Origin: Pseudoxanthomonas sp. PXM01
GTDB lineage: Bacteria; Pseudomonadota; Gammaproteobacteria; Xanthomonadales; Xanthomonadaceae
Reading direction: 5' to 3'
Length of the DNA: 64,000 bases
NCBI RefSeq assembly: GCF_014851815.1
Contig: NZ_JACVAJ010000002.1
Location: forward strand, 1,240,001-1,304,000
A model generated the notes under the pieces. That model saw only the letters and a program-made list of their open reading frames with translations, had not been told where the DNA came from and searched no databases. The position numbers and the translations under genes are program-made. Position 1 is the stretch's first letter; each line of letters starts with the position of its first letter. Of the stretch, positions 1-8,539 are shown one piece after another.

Positions 1-277
1 CGAGGGCCGGCAGGAAGGCGTCGCTGCCGCATGCGGCCGCGCAGTCGCCGCAGAAGGTGCATTCGCCGGCCTGCGCATCGAAGCGCGGAACACCATCGGC
101 GTCGCGCACGAGGACCTGCGGCGGACAGGCGCGCACGCAGGCATCGCAGCGGGTACAGGCGGCGGAGAAATCGGGGTCAGACCTCGCCCACGGCGGTCGC
201 AGGACGACGGCGTGCGGGACGGGCGCGGCGTAGCCGAACAGCAGGGCACGACGTGAGAGGGAGCGTGCGCTGTCCAT
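1..277 (-). CDS. napF: NapF, ferredoxin-type protein of periplasmic nitrate reductase (3' end outside window)
   Basis: Cytoplasmic iron-sulfur accessory protein of the Nap nitrate reductase system, thought to act in maturation of NapA. The visible part starts with the basic SRRALL segment usual for NapF, continues with an RPPWA motif, and then has two four-cysteine clusters: C41, C44, C47, C51 followed by Pro, and C73, C76, C79, C83. Both are CxxCxxC(x)3C 4Fe-4S binding patterns. It starts 3 bases after the stop of napE, so the two are surely co-transcribed. The C-terminal clusters and the rest of the nap operon (napDABC expected) lie beyond the left edge. The start ATG follows directly after napE. 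Confidence 0.9.
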   Translation of the reverse strand, partial: MDSARSLSRRALLFGYAAPVPHAVVLRPPWARSDPDFSAACTRCDACVRACPPQVLVRDADGVPRFDAQAGECTFCGDCAAACGSDAFLPAL

Positions 278-280
278 CGC

Positions 281-451
281 TCACGGCCGTGTCGGCGGAC
301 CGGCGAACAGCAGTTGCCACATCCAGACGAGGAAGCCGTACCCCGCCACGATCAGCACCGCCATTAACGGGAAGATGACGGCCGTCAGCAGCAGGAACGC
401 GGTGCGCTCCTGCTTCTTGCTCGCAACGACCGTTCCTTCGCTCTGCTCCAT
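281..451 (-). CDS. napE: NapE, small membrane protein of periplasmic nitrate reductase operon
   Basis: A 56-residue single-pass membrane protein. A short charged N-terminus (MEQSEGTVVASKKQER) precedes one hydrophobic helix at about residues 18-50 that contains the family's conserved FP, GYGFLVWMWQ and final GPP features. Its exact role is unknown; the gene is regularly the first of nap operons in proteobacteria. It is followed 3 bases later by napF and preceded by mobA on the same strand, about 100 bases upstream. That 100-base gap is the likely nap promoter region; I saw no clear FNR palindrome there. No other protein overlaps it convincingly. Confidence 0.88.
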   Translation of the reverse strand: MEQSEGTVVASKKQERTAFLLLTAVIFPLMAVLIVAGYGFLVWMWQLLFAGPPTRP

Positions 452-551
452 GATGCCTACCTTGCGGGTGGGTACTGGGTGCGACGATGCTGCGACCGCA
501 GGCTATCACATTCATGCAGCAGGTCATGCCCGGCCATCGGCGGGCGGGGTT

Positions 552-1100
552 TCAGGCCAGCGCCTGCAATGCGGCCCAGTCTTCCGGTGTGTTGCAGTTG
601 CGCAGCGCGCGTTGCCAGGGCGCAGCAGACAGGTGCTCCGCATGCAGCGACTGCTGCAATGCGCGCAACGAGCACTCGCGTCCCGAGCGACCGCCGATAT
701 CGGCCATCACCGTGCGCACCCGATCGTCGATCCGCAGCACCATCGGCAGCATGTGGTCTTCCACGCAGGCGCAGACGGACCTCGTCGCCAGCAACGCGTC
801 GATCAGGCCGCATGAAAGCAGCGGCATGTCCACCGGCACGATCAGCCAGGTGCCGTCCTCCAGCCGCGGCCCGAGCTGGGCCAGCGCGCCCATGGGACCG
901 GCGCCGGGGAACACATCCGGCACGGCATCGATACCGGGCCAGTGCCCGCTGACGATCACGCGGTCCGCCCCCGCTGCGCGCAGCACGTCGTGCATGCGGG
1001 TGAGCAGCGTGCCGTCACCCCACGGCAGCATCGCCTTGTCGGTGCCCATGCGTGAGGAGCGGCCGCCCGCCAGCAAGACCGCACGCCAGTCCCGTGTCAT
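552..1100 (-). CDS. mobA: MobA, molybdenum cofactor guanylyltransferase
   Basis: Cytoplasmic enzyme that joins GMP from GTP to molybdopterin to make the guanine dinucleotide form of the cofactor, required by NapA. The 182-residue protein opens with the nucleotide-binding signature LLAGGRSSRMGTDKA. It has the GAGPMGALA stretch and a PVDMP metal-binding aspartate segment at the expected spacing. The start chosen is the ATG that overlaps the moeA stop as ATGA; upstream in-frame ATGs would lie inside moeA and add residues the family lacks. Translational coupling to moeA and position directly upstream of napEF tie it to nitrate reductase maturation. Confidence 0.92.
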   Translation of the reverse strand: MTRDWRAVLLAGGRSSRMGTDKAMLPWGDGTLLTRMHDVLRAAGADRVIVSGHWPGIDAVPDVFPGAGPMGALAQLGPRLEDGTWLIVPVDMPLLSCGLIDALLATRSVCACVEDHMLPMVLRIDDRVRTVMADIGGRSGRECSLRALQQSLHAEHLSAAPWQRALRNCNTPEDWAALQALA

Positions 1101-2344
1101 GCCGGCATCCATGACGGTGCCCGCAGATGGCCAAGGCCGTGCACCTGCACGAGCGCTCCTGCTTCGACGCGCGCGGTGTCTTCCGGCAACGTGATCCACA
1201 CCGACGACTGCGAGAACGGCAGCAGGCGGAACGACGCCTGCGCGTCGGCGACGCAGGCCTGCAACCGGCCTTCACCCCTGCAGCGCAGCGTGCCGTGGAA
1301 CGCGGCGTACAGTCCGGCACGCTTGTCGCAGGCGGCGGCCAGCGGCAGGCAGCGCACCGGTTCGGGCGGCATGCCGAGCCATGCACGCAGCAGCGATTCG
1401 ACCAGGAAGCGGAAACCCACCGCCGTCGACAGCGGGTTGCCCGGCAACCCGACGAACATCGCGCCTTCGCGCAGGCGCGCTGCCAGCACCGGTTTTCCGG
1501 GTCGCATGGCCACGCCATGGAACAGCCGTTCGGCGCCACGCGCACCGAGCGCATCGGGCACGAAGTCGTAGCAGCCTTTCGACACTGCCCCCGTGCTGAG
1601 CACCAGGTCGATGCCGTAGGACAGCGCCGCGTCGATGGCGGCCTGGAAGCCCACTACGTCGTCACCGACGTGCGTGATCCGGATCATCTCCGCCCCTGCG
1701 GCGGCGACCGCCGCGGCGAGGTACGGCGATGTCGCATCATGGATGCCGCCCGCCGGCAACGGCGTGCCCGCCGCGACGACTTCACGGCCGGTCGCCAGCA
1801 GCGCCACGCGTGGACGCCGCGCGACCTCGACGCGGTCGATGCCGGTGCCCGCGAGCAGCATCAGCTGCGCCGTGTCGATGAATGTCCCGGCTTCCAGCAC
1901 CCGCTGGCCCGGCAGCACGTCCTCGCCGCGTCGCCGGATGTTCGCGCCCGGCAACGCATCGGCCAGCAGGCGCACGCGTGGTGCGTGGTCATGTCCGTGC
2001 GGCGACAGCCGATCGATGCGTTCCACCGGCACGACGGTGTCGGCGCGCGCGGGCAGCGGCGCGCCCGTCATGATGTCCCACGCGGATGCGTCATCCTGCG
2101 GTGGCGGCTCGCCGGCGCCGATGCGCGCGGCGATCTCCCACTCGCTGCCGGCCCGCACGGCCCGGCCCGTCGAGGCCAGTGCCACGCCATCCATCGCCGC
2201 GTTGTCGAACGGCGGCAGCGCGAGCGTCGCCACGGCATCGCCGGCGAGCACGCGACCGACCGCATCGGCCAGCGCGACCTGCTGCACGGCCAGGCGACCC
2301 GCGCCGTCCGTCAGTCTCGCCACCGCCTCGTGGTAACCGATCAC
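1097..2344 (-). CDS. moeA: MoeA, molybdopterin molybdenumtransferase
   Basis: Inserts molybdate into adenylylated molybdopterin in the cytoplasm, the step before MobA. The protein has 415 residues, the usual length. The N-terminal region carries the ALPPFDNAAMDG motif, followed by MTGAPLPARADTVVPVE. The central domain has the STGAVSKGCYDFV version of the family's GGVS loop, and LPGNPLS is near the C-terminal third. It is the first gene of the moeA-mobA-napEF strand-unit and diverges from hemN across 171 bases. That gap contains a perfect FNR-type palindrome placed for hemN, which might also influence moeA. Confidence 0.92.
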   Translation of the reverse strand: MIGYHEAVARLTDGAGRLAVQQVALADAVGRVLAGDAVATLALPPFDNAAMDGVALASTGRAVRAGSEWEIAARIGAGEPPPQDDASAWDIMTGAPLPARADTVVPVERIDRLSPHGHDHAPRVRLLADALPGANIRRRGEDVLPGQRVLEAGTFIDTAQLMLLAGTGIDRVEVARRPRVALLATGREVVAAGTPLPAGGIHDATSPYLAAAVAAAGAEMIRITHVGDDVVGFQAAIDAALSYGIDLVLSTGAVSKGCYDFVPDALGARGAERLFHGVAMRPGKPVLAARLREGAMFVGLPGNPLSTAVGFRFLVESLLRAWLGMPPEPVRCLPLAAACDKRAGLYAAFHGTLRCRGEGRLQACVADAQASFRLLPFSQSSVWITLPEDTARVEAGALVQVHGLGHLRAPSWMPA

Positions 2345-2467
2345 TGCGTCTCCCTGTCCCCGTGCTCCGTGGCGACGACCAGCCTAGTGCGGGGCCCGGC
2401 GCTTGCCAATCCTGGCCGTCCGCGCCGCTTCACGACGCTGAAGCCTGCGGCGGCGTGCCGCACCAGA

Positions 2468-2481
2468 TTGACCCATGTCAA
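2468..2481 (+). promoter_or_regulatory. FNR-type box upstream of hemN
   Basis: TTGAC-CCAT-GTCAA is a perfect dyad matching the FNR/DNR consensus TTGAY-N4-RTCAA. Its centre lies 41.5 bases before the A of the hemN ATG, the class II activator distance to a transcription start. A TAGGCT hexamer sits exactly at the -12 to -7 position implied by this geometry. If that is right the hemN message starts at or next to its own ATG. An FNR protein is encoded two genes downstream. Confidence 0.75.
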
Positions 2482-2515
2482 GGACAGCGCGGCGCGACCT
2501 GCCTAGGCTGCTCCC

Positions 2516-3913
2516 ATGGCCAGCCTGTCCTCCCTCTTCGACCCCGACCTGCTGCGGCGCTACGACACGCCGGGGCCGCGCTACACCTCGTATCCCACCG
2601 CACCGCAGTTCTCGCCCGGTTTCCAGGAAGCCGACCTGCGCGAGATGGCGGTAGTCAGCAACGGCGACCCGATCCCGCGACCGCTGTCGCTGTACCTGCA
2701 CATCCCGTTCTGCACCAGCCCGTGCTTCTACTGCGGCTGCAACCGCATCATCACCCGCGACACCGCACGCGGCGCGTCCTACCTCACCCGTCTGTACCGC
2801 GAAGTGGCGATGAGCTCGGCGCTGTTCGACCGCGATCGCGACGTGGAACAGGTGCATTTCGGCGGCGGCACGCCGAACTTCCTGTCGCCGGCACAGATCG
2901 CCGAGGCGATGGACGTGTTGCGCCGGCACTACTCGTTCGCGCCGGCGTCACGGCTGGACTGCTCGATCGAACTGGATCCGCGCTTCGTCACCCCGGACGA
3001 CATCGGCGAACTCGCCGCCGCCGGCTTCAATCGCGCCAGTCTTGGCGTGCAGGATTTCGATCCCGAGGTGCAGCGCGCGGTGAACCGCATCCAGAGCGTC
3101 GAGCAGACGCTGGCGATCATCGACGCCTGCCGTACGCACGGCCTGCAGTCGGTCAACGTCGACCTGATCTACGGCCTGCCGAAGCAGACCCTGGCCGGTT
3201 TCTCGCGCACGCTCGATATCACGCTGCAGGCACGTCCGGACCGGCTGGCGATCTACAGCTACGCGCACATGCCGACGATGTTCCGTCCGCAGCAGCGCAT
3301 CAACGCCGACGATCTGCCGGCGCCGGAAGACAAGCTGGGCCTGCTGCAGTGCGCGATCGACAAGCTGGGCGAGGCCGGCTACGTCTACATCGGCATGGAC
3401 CACTTCGCCCTGCCCGGCGACAGTCTGGCCATCGCGCAGCAGCGCGGCGGCCTGCATCGCAACTTCATGGGCTACACGACGCATGCCGAAAGCGATCTGG
3501 TCGGCCTGGGCGTCAGCGCGATCAGCCACATCGGCCCCAGCTTCAGCCAGAACCCGCGCGACCTCGGCAGCTGGGAACAGGCGATCGACCAGGGCCGCCT
3601 GCCTGTCTGGCGCGGCATGCGGCTGGAAGAAGACGACGTGATCCGCGCCGACGTCATCCAGCAACTGATGTGCCACGGCACGCTGGATTACCGCGATCTC
3701 GGCCGCCGCCACGTGATCGATTTCACGAAGTACTTCGCCGAGGCGCTGCAACGCCTGCGCCCGCTGCAGGACGACGGCCTGGTGCAGCTGGCCGCCGACG
3801 GCCTGCGGGCGACCTCGCGGGGACGACTGCTGTTGCGTATCATCGCGATGTGCTTCGACCGCTACCTGCCCATCACCGCAGCCTCGACGCCTCGCTTCTC
3901 GCGCACGGTCTGA
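2516..3913 (+). CDS. hemN: HemN, oxygen-independent coproporphyrinogen III dehydrogenase
   Basis: Radical-SAM enzyme that oxidatively decarboxylates coproporphyrinogen III to protoporphyrinogen IX without oxygen, keeping haem synthesis going under anaerobiosis. The 465-residue protein has the N-terminal GPRYTSYPTA motif, the radical-SAM cysteines C66, C70 and C73 in HIPFCTSPCFYCGC with the extra C75, and the FGGGTPN and YGLPKQT motifs. These features separate true HemN from HemW-like homologues. The start matches the family's N-terminus; only a weak AGG lies upstream, in keeping with a possibly leaderless message. The fnr gene follows 19 bases downstream, so the two form an operon. Confidence 0.94.
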   Translation: MASLSSLFDPDLLRRYDTPGPRYTSYPTAPQFSPGFQEADLREMAVVSNGDPIPRPLSLYLHIPFCTSPCFYCGCNRIITRDTARGASYLTRLYREVAMSSALFDRDRDVEQVHFGGGTPNFLSPAQIAEAMDVLRRHYSFAPASRLDCSIELDPRFVTPDDIGELAAAGFNRASLGVQDFDPEVQRAVNRIQSVEQTLAIIDACRTHGLQSVNVDLIYGLPKQTLAGFSRTLDITLQARPDRLAIYSYAHMPTMFRPQQRINADDLPAPEDKLGLLQCAIDKLGEAGYVYIGMDHFALPGDSLAIAQQRGGLHRNFMGYTTHAESDLVGLGVSAISHIGPSFSQNPRDLGSWEQAIDQGRLPVWRGMRLEEDDVIRADVIQQLMCHGTLDYRDLGRRHVIDFTKYFAEALQRLRPLQDDGLVQLAADGLRATSRGRLLLRIIAMCFDRYLPITAASTPRFSRTV

Positions 3914-3932
3914 TCCTCCCGGGAGTGTCCGC

Positions 3933-4688
3933 ATGACCTCGCCGCTGGTCTTTCCGCGCACCGACGCGAGCATCGTCGCCGACGACGGCGATTCGCTGAC
4001 GTTCTGTTCCACCTGCGCGTTCTCGCAGGCCTGCCTCTCCGAGGGCATGGACAAGCGCGCGCTGATGGACCTGCACGTACTGGTCGAACACGTCGGCCCG
4101 CTGCGGGCGGGCGAACACGTGTTCCGCGAGGGCGATCCGTTCGGCGCCATCGCCGCGGTACGCGCCGGCACGGTGAAGACCTACCAGATCGATCGCAACG
4201 GGCACGAGCAGGTACTCGGTTTCCACCTGCCCGGCGAAGTGATCGGCCTCAACGCGATCCACGGCGACCGCTATCCGTGCAACGCCATCGCGCTGGATAC
4301 GGTGATGCTGTGCCGGTTCTCGTTCCCCAAGATCGCGATGCTCGCCACGCGCCTGCCCAACCTGCAGCAGCACCTGTTCAAGCTGATGAGCCACGACATC
4401 GGCGTGGCCTCGCTGTTCGCGCGCGACAACACCGCCGACGAACGCATGGCGGCGTTCCTGATCGGCCTGTCGCGGCGGCTGGCCGCGCGCGGCTTCTCGC
4501 CGCGCCGCTTCCAGCTGACCATGGCGCGCACCGACATCGCCAACTACCTGCGCCAGGCACCGGAGACCGTCAGCCGCGTGCTGCGCCGCTTCGAAAAGGA
4601 CGGCCTGCTGCACATCAAGCAGCGCGACGTCGAGATCCTCGACCTGCCCCGCCTGGAAGCCCTCGCGCTGACCGTGCTGCGGGATTGA
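3933..4688 (+). CDS. fnr: FNR-type oxygen-sensing transcription regulator
   Basis: Crp/Fnr-family regulator, 251 residues. The N-terminus has C25, C28 and C34 in CSTCAFSQAC, and C116 follows further in, the four ligands expected for the oxygen-labile 4Fe-4S cluster of true FNR. The cyclic-nucleotide-like beta roll covers about residues 45-160. The C-terminal winged helix-turn-helix has the E-TVSR recognition helix that reads TTGAT half sites. A GGGAG ribosome site precedes the ATG. It lies behind hemN and in front of norB, and the palindromes upstream of hemN, norB, nnrS, nirK, oprC and others are its probable targets. A cysteine-less DNR-type assignment is excluded by the cysteines. Confidence 0.92.
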   Translation: MTSPLVFPRTDASIVADDGDSLTFCSTCAFSQACLSEGMDKRALMDLHVLVEHVGPLRAGEHVFREGDPFGAIAAVRAGTVKTYQIDRNGHEQVLGFHLPGEVIGLNAIHGDRYPCNAIALDTVMLCRFSFPKIAMLATRLPNLQQHLFKLMSHDIGVASLFARDNTADERMAAFLIGLSRRLAARGFSPRRFQLTMARTDIANYLRQAPETVSRVLRRFEKDGLLHIKQRDVEILDLPRLEALALTVLRD

Positions 4689-4702
4689 GCGTGATGCCCC
4701 CT

Positions 4703-4796
4703 GTAGGAGCGACGTAAGTCGCGACCGCACGGCCCGACTGCCGACCTGCCCCACGAATACCGGAAAGGCTCCGGTCGCGACTTACGTCGCTCCTAC
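4703..4796. repeat. REP-like inverted repeat pair
   Basis: Two perfectly complementary 25-base arms (4703-4727 and 4772-4796) are separated by 44 bases. Each arm holds its own small dyad, GCGAC-GTAA-GTCGC, and begins with GTAGGAGC. Such GTAGGAGC-type palindromes are typical dispersed extragenic repeats of xanthomonads and pseudomonads. It lies between the fnr stop and the norB promoter and could fold into a long stem that ends or protects the hemN-fnr transcript. No second copy was seen in this window. Confidence 0.75.
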
Positions 4797-4826
4797 GGAA
4801 AGCGACTCCAGCGATTCCACCCCGGC

Positions 4827-4840
4827 TTGACCTGCGTCAT
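4827..4840 (+). promoter_or_regulatory. FNR-type box upstream of norB
   Basis: TTGAC-CTGC-GTCAT matches nine of ten half-site positions of the FNR dyad. The class II distance predicts a transcript start at about 4875, 22 bases before the norB ATG, with GATGAT at the -10 position. This leaves room for the AGGAGAG ribosome site. Confidence 0.65.
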
Positions 4841-4896
4841 GGAGGCCCCCGGCCGGCGCGCCGATGATGCGGCCGTTCCTCCAGGAGAGCCGCATC

Positions 4897-7170
4897 ATGA
4901 ATTCGACACGCAAGTTGTGGGTGGGGTTGGCGGCCCTGCTCATTGCGTCGTTCGCCGTCCTGCTCTGGGTCGGCAGCGAAGTCCACCGCCAGGCGCCACC
5001 CATGCCGGAGCAGGTCGTCGCCGACGACGGCACGGTGGTCTATACCCGCAAGGACATCGAAACCGGTCGCCAGGTCTGGCAGTCCATCGGTGGCCAGCAG
5101 CTGGGCTCCATCTGGGGACACGGCGGCTACGTCGCGCCCGACTGGGGTGCCGACTGGCTGCATCGCGAAGCCGAGGCCGTGCTGGACCTGTGGGCCAAGC
5201 GCGAGGGCGGCGTCGACAGCTACAAGCAGCTGGACGAAGCCACCCAGGCCGCCTACGCCAAGCGGGTACAGGAGCTGCTGCGCCCCAACACCTACGATGA
5301 AGCGACCCGCACCGTGCACGTCAGCAACGATCGTGCCCTTGCGATCGCGCAGGTGGCGTCGCACTACACCGCACTGTTCAGCGATGAACCCGGCACCGCC
5401 GAGCTGCGCGAAGCCTATGCCATGCGCAACAACACGGTGCCCGATGCCGAACACCGCCGCCAGCTGACCGCGTTCTACTGGTGGGCGGCGTGGTCGTCGG
5501 TGACCGAGCGTCCGGGCGCGGAGATCAGCTATACGGCCAACTGGCCGGCGGACGAGCTGGTCGGCAACACGCCGCCGCCGAGCGCGTTCCTGTGGACGGT
5601 CTTCAGCGTGCTGTTCCTGATCCTGGGCGTCGCCCTGCTCGGCTGGCACTACGCGGTCAACCACGGCGACGAGATGGCGCCGGTGCTGCCGAAGACCGAT
5701 CCGCTGGCGAAGATCAAGATCACCCCGTCGATGCGCGCCACCGCCAAGTACTTCTGGGTGGTCATCGCGCTGTTCGTCGTGCAGATCCTGCTGGGCGCGA
5801 TCACCGCGCACTACCAGGTCGAAGGCCAGGAGGCCTACGGCTTCGCCCTGGCCGACATCCTGCCGTACTCGCTGACGCGCACCTGGCATACGCAACTGGC
5901 GGTGCTGTGGATCGCGACCGCGTGGCTGGGCATGGGCCTGTACATCGGCCCGGCGATCTCCGGACATGAGCCGAAGTTCCAGCGACTGGGCGTCAATTTC
6001 CTGTGGACGTGCCTGCTGATCATCGTGGTCGGCGCATTCACCGGCCAGTGGTTCGCGGTGATGCAGAAGCTCGGGCTGGAGCACAACTTCTGGTTCGGCC
6101 ACCAGGGCTGGGAGTACGTCGACCTCGGCCGCTTCTGGCAGTGGTTCCTGTTCATCGGACTGACCGTGTGGCTGGTGCTGGTGGGCCGTGCGTTGTGGCC
6201 GGCGATCCGTCATGGCGGCGAGTCGCGCAGCATCGTCAGCCTGCTGTTCCTGTCCACCGTGGCCATCGGCCTGTTCTACGCCGCCGGCCTGATGTGGGGC
6301 GAGCACACGCACCTGTCGATGGTCGAATACTGGCGCTGGTGGGTCGTGCACCTGTGGGTGGAAGGCTTCTTCGAAGTCTTCGCGGTGGCGGTGATCGCCT
6401 TCCTGTTCACCCGCCTGGGCCTGCTGCAGACGAAGACCGCGACCGTCGCCGTGCTGTTCGCCACCATCGTGTTCATGGCCGGTGGCGTGCTGGGCACGCT
6501 GCACCACCTGTACTTCACCGGCACGCCGACGGCGGTGATCGCCATCGGCGCGAGTTTCTCCGCACTGGAAGTGGTGCCGCTGGCCTACGTGGGCTTCGAG
6601 GCATACCACAGCTGGAAGATGGGCAAGGCCACGCCGTGGATGCAGAGGTACCGGTGGCCGATCATGTTCTTCATCGCGGTGGCGTTCTGGAACCTGGTGG
6701 GCGCGGGCCTGTTCGGTTTCCTGATCAACCCGCCGCTGCCGCTGTACTACATGCAGGGCCTGAACCTGACCCCGAACCACGGCCACACGGCGCTGTTCGG
6801 CGTGTACGGCATGCTCGGCATCGGCCTGATGCTGTTCTGCCTGCGCGGCCTGAAGCCGGACGTGGTGTGGAACGAGAAGCTGCTGAAGACATCGTTCTGG
6901 TCGCTCAACATCGGCCTGGCCGGCATGTCGCTGCTGACGCTGTTGCCGCTGGGCATCCTGCAGCTCAACGCGGCGCTGGAGCACGGCTACTGGTATGCGC
7001 GCTCGGCCGAGTTCATGCAGCAGCCGATCGTCGACATGCTGGTATGGATGCGCGTCCCGGCCGACACGCTCTTCAGCGTGGGTGCGCTGGCGCTGGTGTG
7101 GTTCGTGGTCAGCCTGTGGCTGGCCCCGCGCCGCGAGCCCTTGCCCGTCGCGCAACCGAACGAAGCCTGA
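4897..7170 (+). CDS. norB: Quinol-dependent nitric oxide reductase (qNOR, single subunit)
   Basis: Integral membrane haem/non-haem-iron enzyme reducing two NO to N2O with electrons from quinol. It has 757 residues, far longer than the cytochrome-c-dependent NorB (about 460), because of an N-terminal extension: one membrane helix (about residues 7-27) and a periplasmic domain without a CxxCH haem site, the mark of qNOR. The following 12 or more helices carry the conserved histidine segments, including HTQLAVLW, EHTHLSMVEYW, HHLYFTGTP and NHGHTALFGVYG. The ATG used has AGGAGAG in front; an upstream in-frame ATG at 4864 lies before the predicted transcript start. A terminator follows closely, so it is monocistronic. 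Confidence 0.95.
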   Translation: MNSTRKLWVGLAALLIASFAVLLWVGSEVHRQAPPMPEQVVADDGTVVYTRKDIETGRQVWQSIGGQQLGSIWGHGGYVAPDWGADWLHREAEAVLDLWAKREGGVDSYKQLDEATQAAYAKRVQELLRPNTYDEATRTVHVSNDRALAIAQVASHYTALFSDEPGTAELREAYAMRNNTVPDAEHRRQLTAFYWWAAWSSVTERPGAEISYTANWPADELVGNTPPPSAFLWTVFSVLFLILGVALLGWHYAVNHGDEMAPVLPKTDPLAKIKITPSMRATAKYFWVVIALFVVQILLGAITAHYQVEGQEAYGFALADILPYSLTRTWHTQLAVLWIATAWLGMGLYIGPAISGHEPKFQRLGVNFLWTCLLIIVVGAFTGQWFAVMQKLGLEHNFWFGHQGWEYVDLGRFWQWFLFIGLTVWLVLVGRALWPAIRHGGESRSIVSLLFLSTVAIGLFYAAGLMWGEHTHLSMVEYWRWWVVHLWVEGFFEVFAVAVIAFLFTRLGLLQTKTATVAVLFATIVFMAGGVLGTLHHLYFTGTPTAVIAIGASFSALEVVPLAYVGFEAYHSWKMGKATPWMQRYRWPIMFFIAVAFWNLVGAGLFGFLINPPLPLYYMQGLNLTPNHGHTALFGVYGMLGIGLMLFCLRGLKPDVVWNEKLLKTSFWSLNIGLAGMSLLTLLPLGILQLNAALEHGYWYARSAEFMQQPIVDMLVWMRVPADTLFSVGALALVWFVVSLWLAPRREPLPVAQPNEA

Positions 7171-7227
7171 CCCTGGAACCGGCCTCTCCGGATGGGGAGG
7201 CCGGGCCACCTGCTGCGGGTTGCAGCA

Positions 7228-7258
7228 AGAGAGCCGCGACAGCGGCTCTCTTTTTTTT
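7228..7258 (+). terminator. Rho-independent terminator after norB
   Basis: A perfect 10-base-pair stem (AGAGAGCCGC / GCGGCTCTCT) with a GACA loop runs straight into a run of eight T. It lies 57 bases after the norB stop and separates norB from the unrelated genes that follow. Confidence 0.92.
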
Positions 7259-7387
7259 GTTGTCGCTGTGAGGCCGCGTCGCCGGGGCGTGGGGATCTTC
7301 CTTAGGCGAGCATCCTGACCGGCGCTCCCGGCTGCCCAGCAAGTAACATCGTTCCCTCGCGGCGACAGCGCCGCACAGGGTAAACAC

Positions 7388-8539
7388 ATGATCTTTGCCG
7401 CTGCGACCGACGAGAAGGGCTTGATGATCTTCAGCAGTGAGCGAGAGGCCATCGCTTACTGCGAAGGCGTCGATGTCGAAGATGGTATGTGGCGGTTCTG
7501 GGATGGCAACGGCGCAGCCCTTTCGGCCCAGGTCGTCGTTGCCAACCATCGCACAGGGATTTTCGTCGGCAGTGGCACGTACGGCTTGAGGCCCGCCCCC
7601 GACCTTCCCGCATTGATCCACTCGCTGCCGTACATCTCTTATCTGGAAGCCAATCCATACTTCGCCACGCTCGCAGAGGTACAGGTTCATCTGGCATCCG
7701 TCGATGCCTGCGAAGTCGGATGCGAAGGGCGCATGCTTTCTCCCTGCCCCACAGGACCCGCTGAAATTTCGTCCCAACTGACGGACGCGCTCAGGGTCAT
7801 CCAGCGCCATCTCGGGTCGACGTTGCAGTCAGTCCATCTGTACGGCTCCGCGCTCGACGGCGGCCTGAAGCCGCTCAGCGATATCGATCTGCTGGTCACG
7901 ACGTTGGCACGCATCGATGACGCCACACGACGGGCACTGCTATCCGATCTTCTGCGGGTATCTGCGCCTCCCGGCCAGAGCGAAACGCTCCGCGCACTGG
8001 AGGCCACCGTCGTCGTGCACGACGACATCGTCCCGTGGCGCTATCCGGCCAGGCGCGAGTTGCAGTTCGGCGAATGGCAACGCGCGGACATCCTTGCAGG
8101 CGTATTCGAGCCTGCGATGAACGATCACGATCTCGCTATCCTGTTGACCAAGGCCAGGTTGCACAGCATCGCCCTGCGCGGCCCATCCGCCGATGCTTGC
8201 TTCGATCCGGTTCCGGAGAGCGACCTGTCCAGGGCGCTGACCGACACGCTGGCGCAATGGAACATGCCAGCCGACTGGGAGGGCGACGAACGGAACGTGG
8301 TGCTTGCCCTGGCCCGCATCTGGTACACCGCGTCGACGGGCAGCATCGCGTCGAAGGAACGCGCGGCCGACTGGGCGATCGAGCGCCTGCCCGTGCAGCA
8401 CAGGCCCCTCCTATCCGAAGCCCGAGATGCCTACCTCGGTGAAAGGGAGGATCGCCTCACGACACAGGCTGATCAGATGGAGGCGTTCGTGCAGTTCGTG
8501 AAACAGGAAGCGATGTCCTGCCTGGCGGCCCGGCGATGA
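7388..8539 (+). CDS. AadA-type aminoglycoside 3''/9-adenylyltransferase with extra N-terminal domain
   Basis: Residues 125-383 read like the integron-borne AadA enzymes that adenylylate streptomycin and spectinomycin. They include the nucleotidyltransferase signature GSALDGGLKPLSDID (G153, S154, D165, D167), VVHDDIVPWRYPA, QFGEWQR, and DWEGDERNVVLALARIWY; length and order match the 259-263 residue family. Residues 1-115 are not AadA. They resemble a small free-standing bacterial protein of unknown function (GMWRFWDGNG, SGTYGL). Either this is a true fusion, or AadA starts separately at M116 (position 7733). The reading frame is intact. Codon use is slightly less GC-rich than the flanking respiration genes. 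Resistance activity is inferred from similarity only. Confidence 0.85.
   Translation: MIFAAATDEKGLMIFSSEREAIAYCEGVDVEDGMWRFWDGNGAALSAQVVVANHRTGIFVGSGTYGLRPAPDLPALIHSLPYISYLEANPYFATLAEVQVHLASVDACEVGCEGRMLSPCPTGPAEISSQLTDALRVIQRHLGSTLQSVHLYGSALDGGLKPLSDIDLLVTTLARIDDATRRALLSDLLRVSAPPGQSETLRALEATVVVHDDIVPWRYPARRELQFGEWQRADILAGVFEPAMNDHDLAILLTKARLHSIALRGPSADACFDPVPESDLSRALTDTLAQWNMPADWEGDERNVVLALARIWYTASTGSIASKERAADWAIERLPVQHRPLLSEARDAYLGEREDRLTTQADQMEAFVQFVKQEAMSCLAARR

Noticed and set aside
4864..4897. Earlier in-frame ATG for norB
   Set aside because: It lies upstream of the transcript start predicted from the FNR box, and the later ATG has a good AGGAGAG site and normal N-terminus.
4837..7452. 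An 871-codon minus-strand frame opposite norB
   Set aside because: Antisense shadow of qNOR; His/Gln/Arg-rich translation, no ribosome site.
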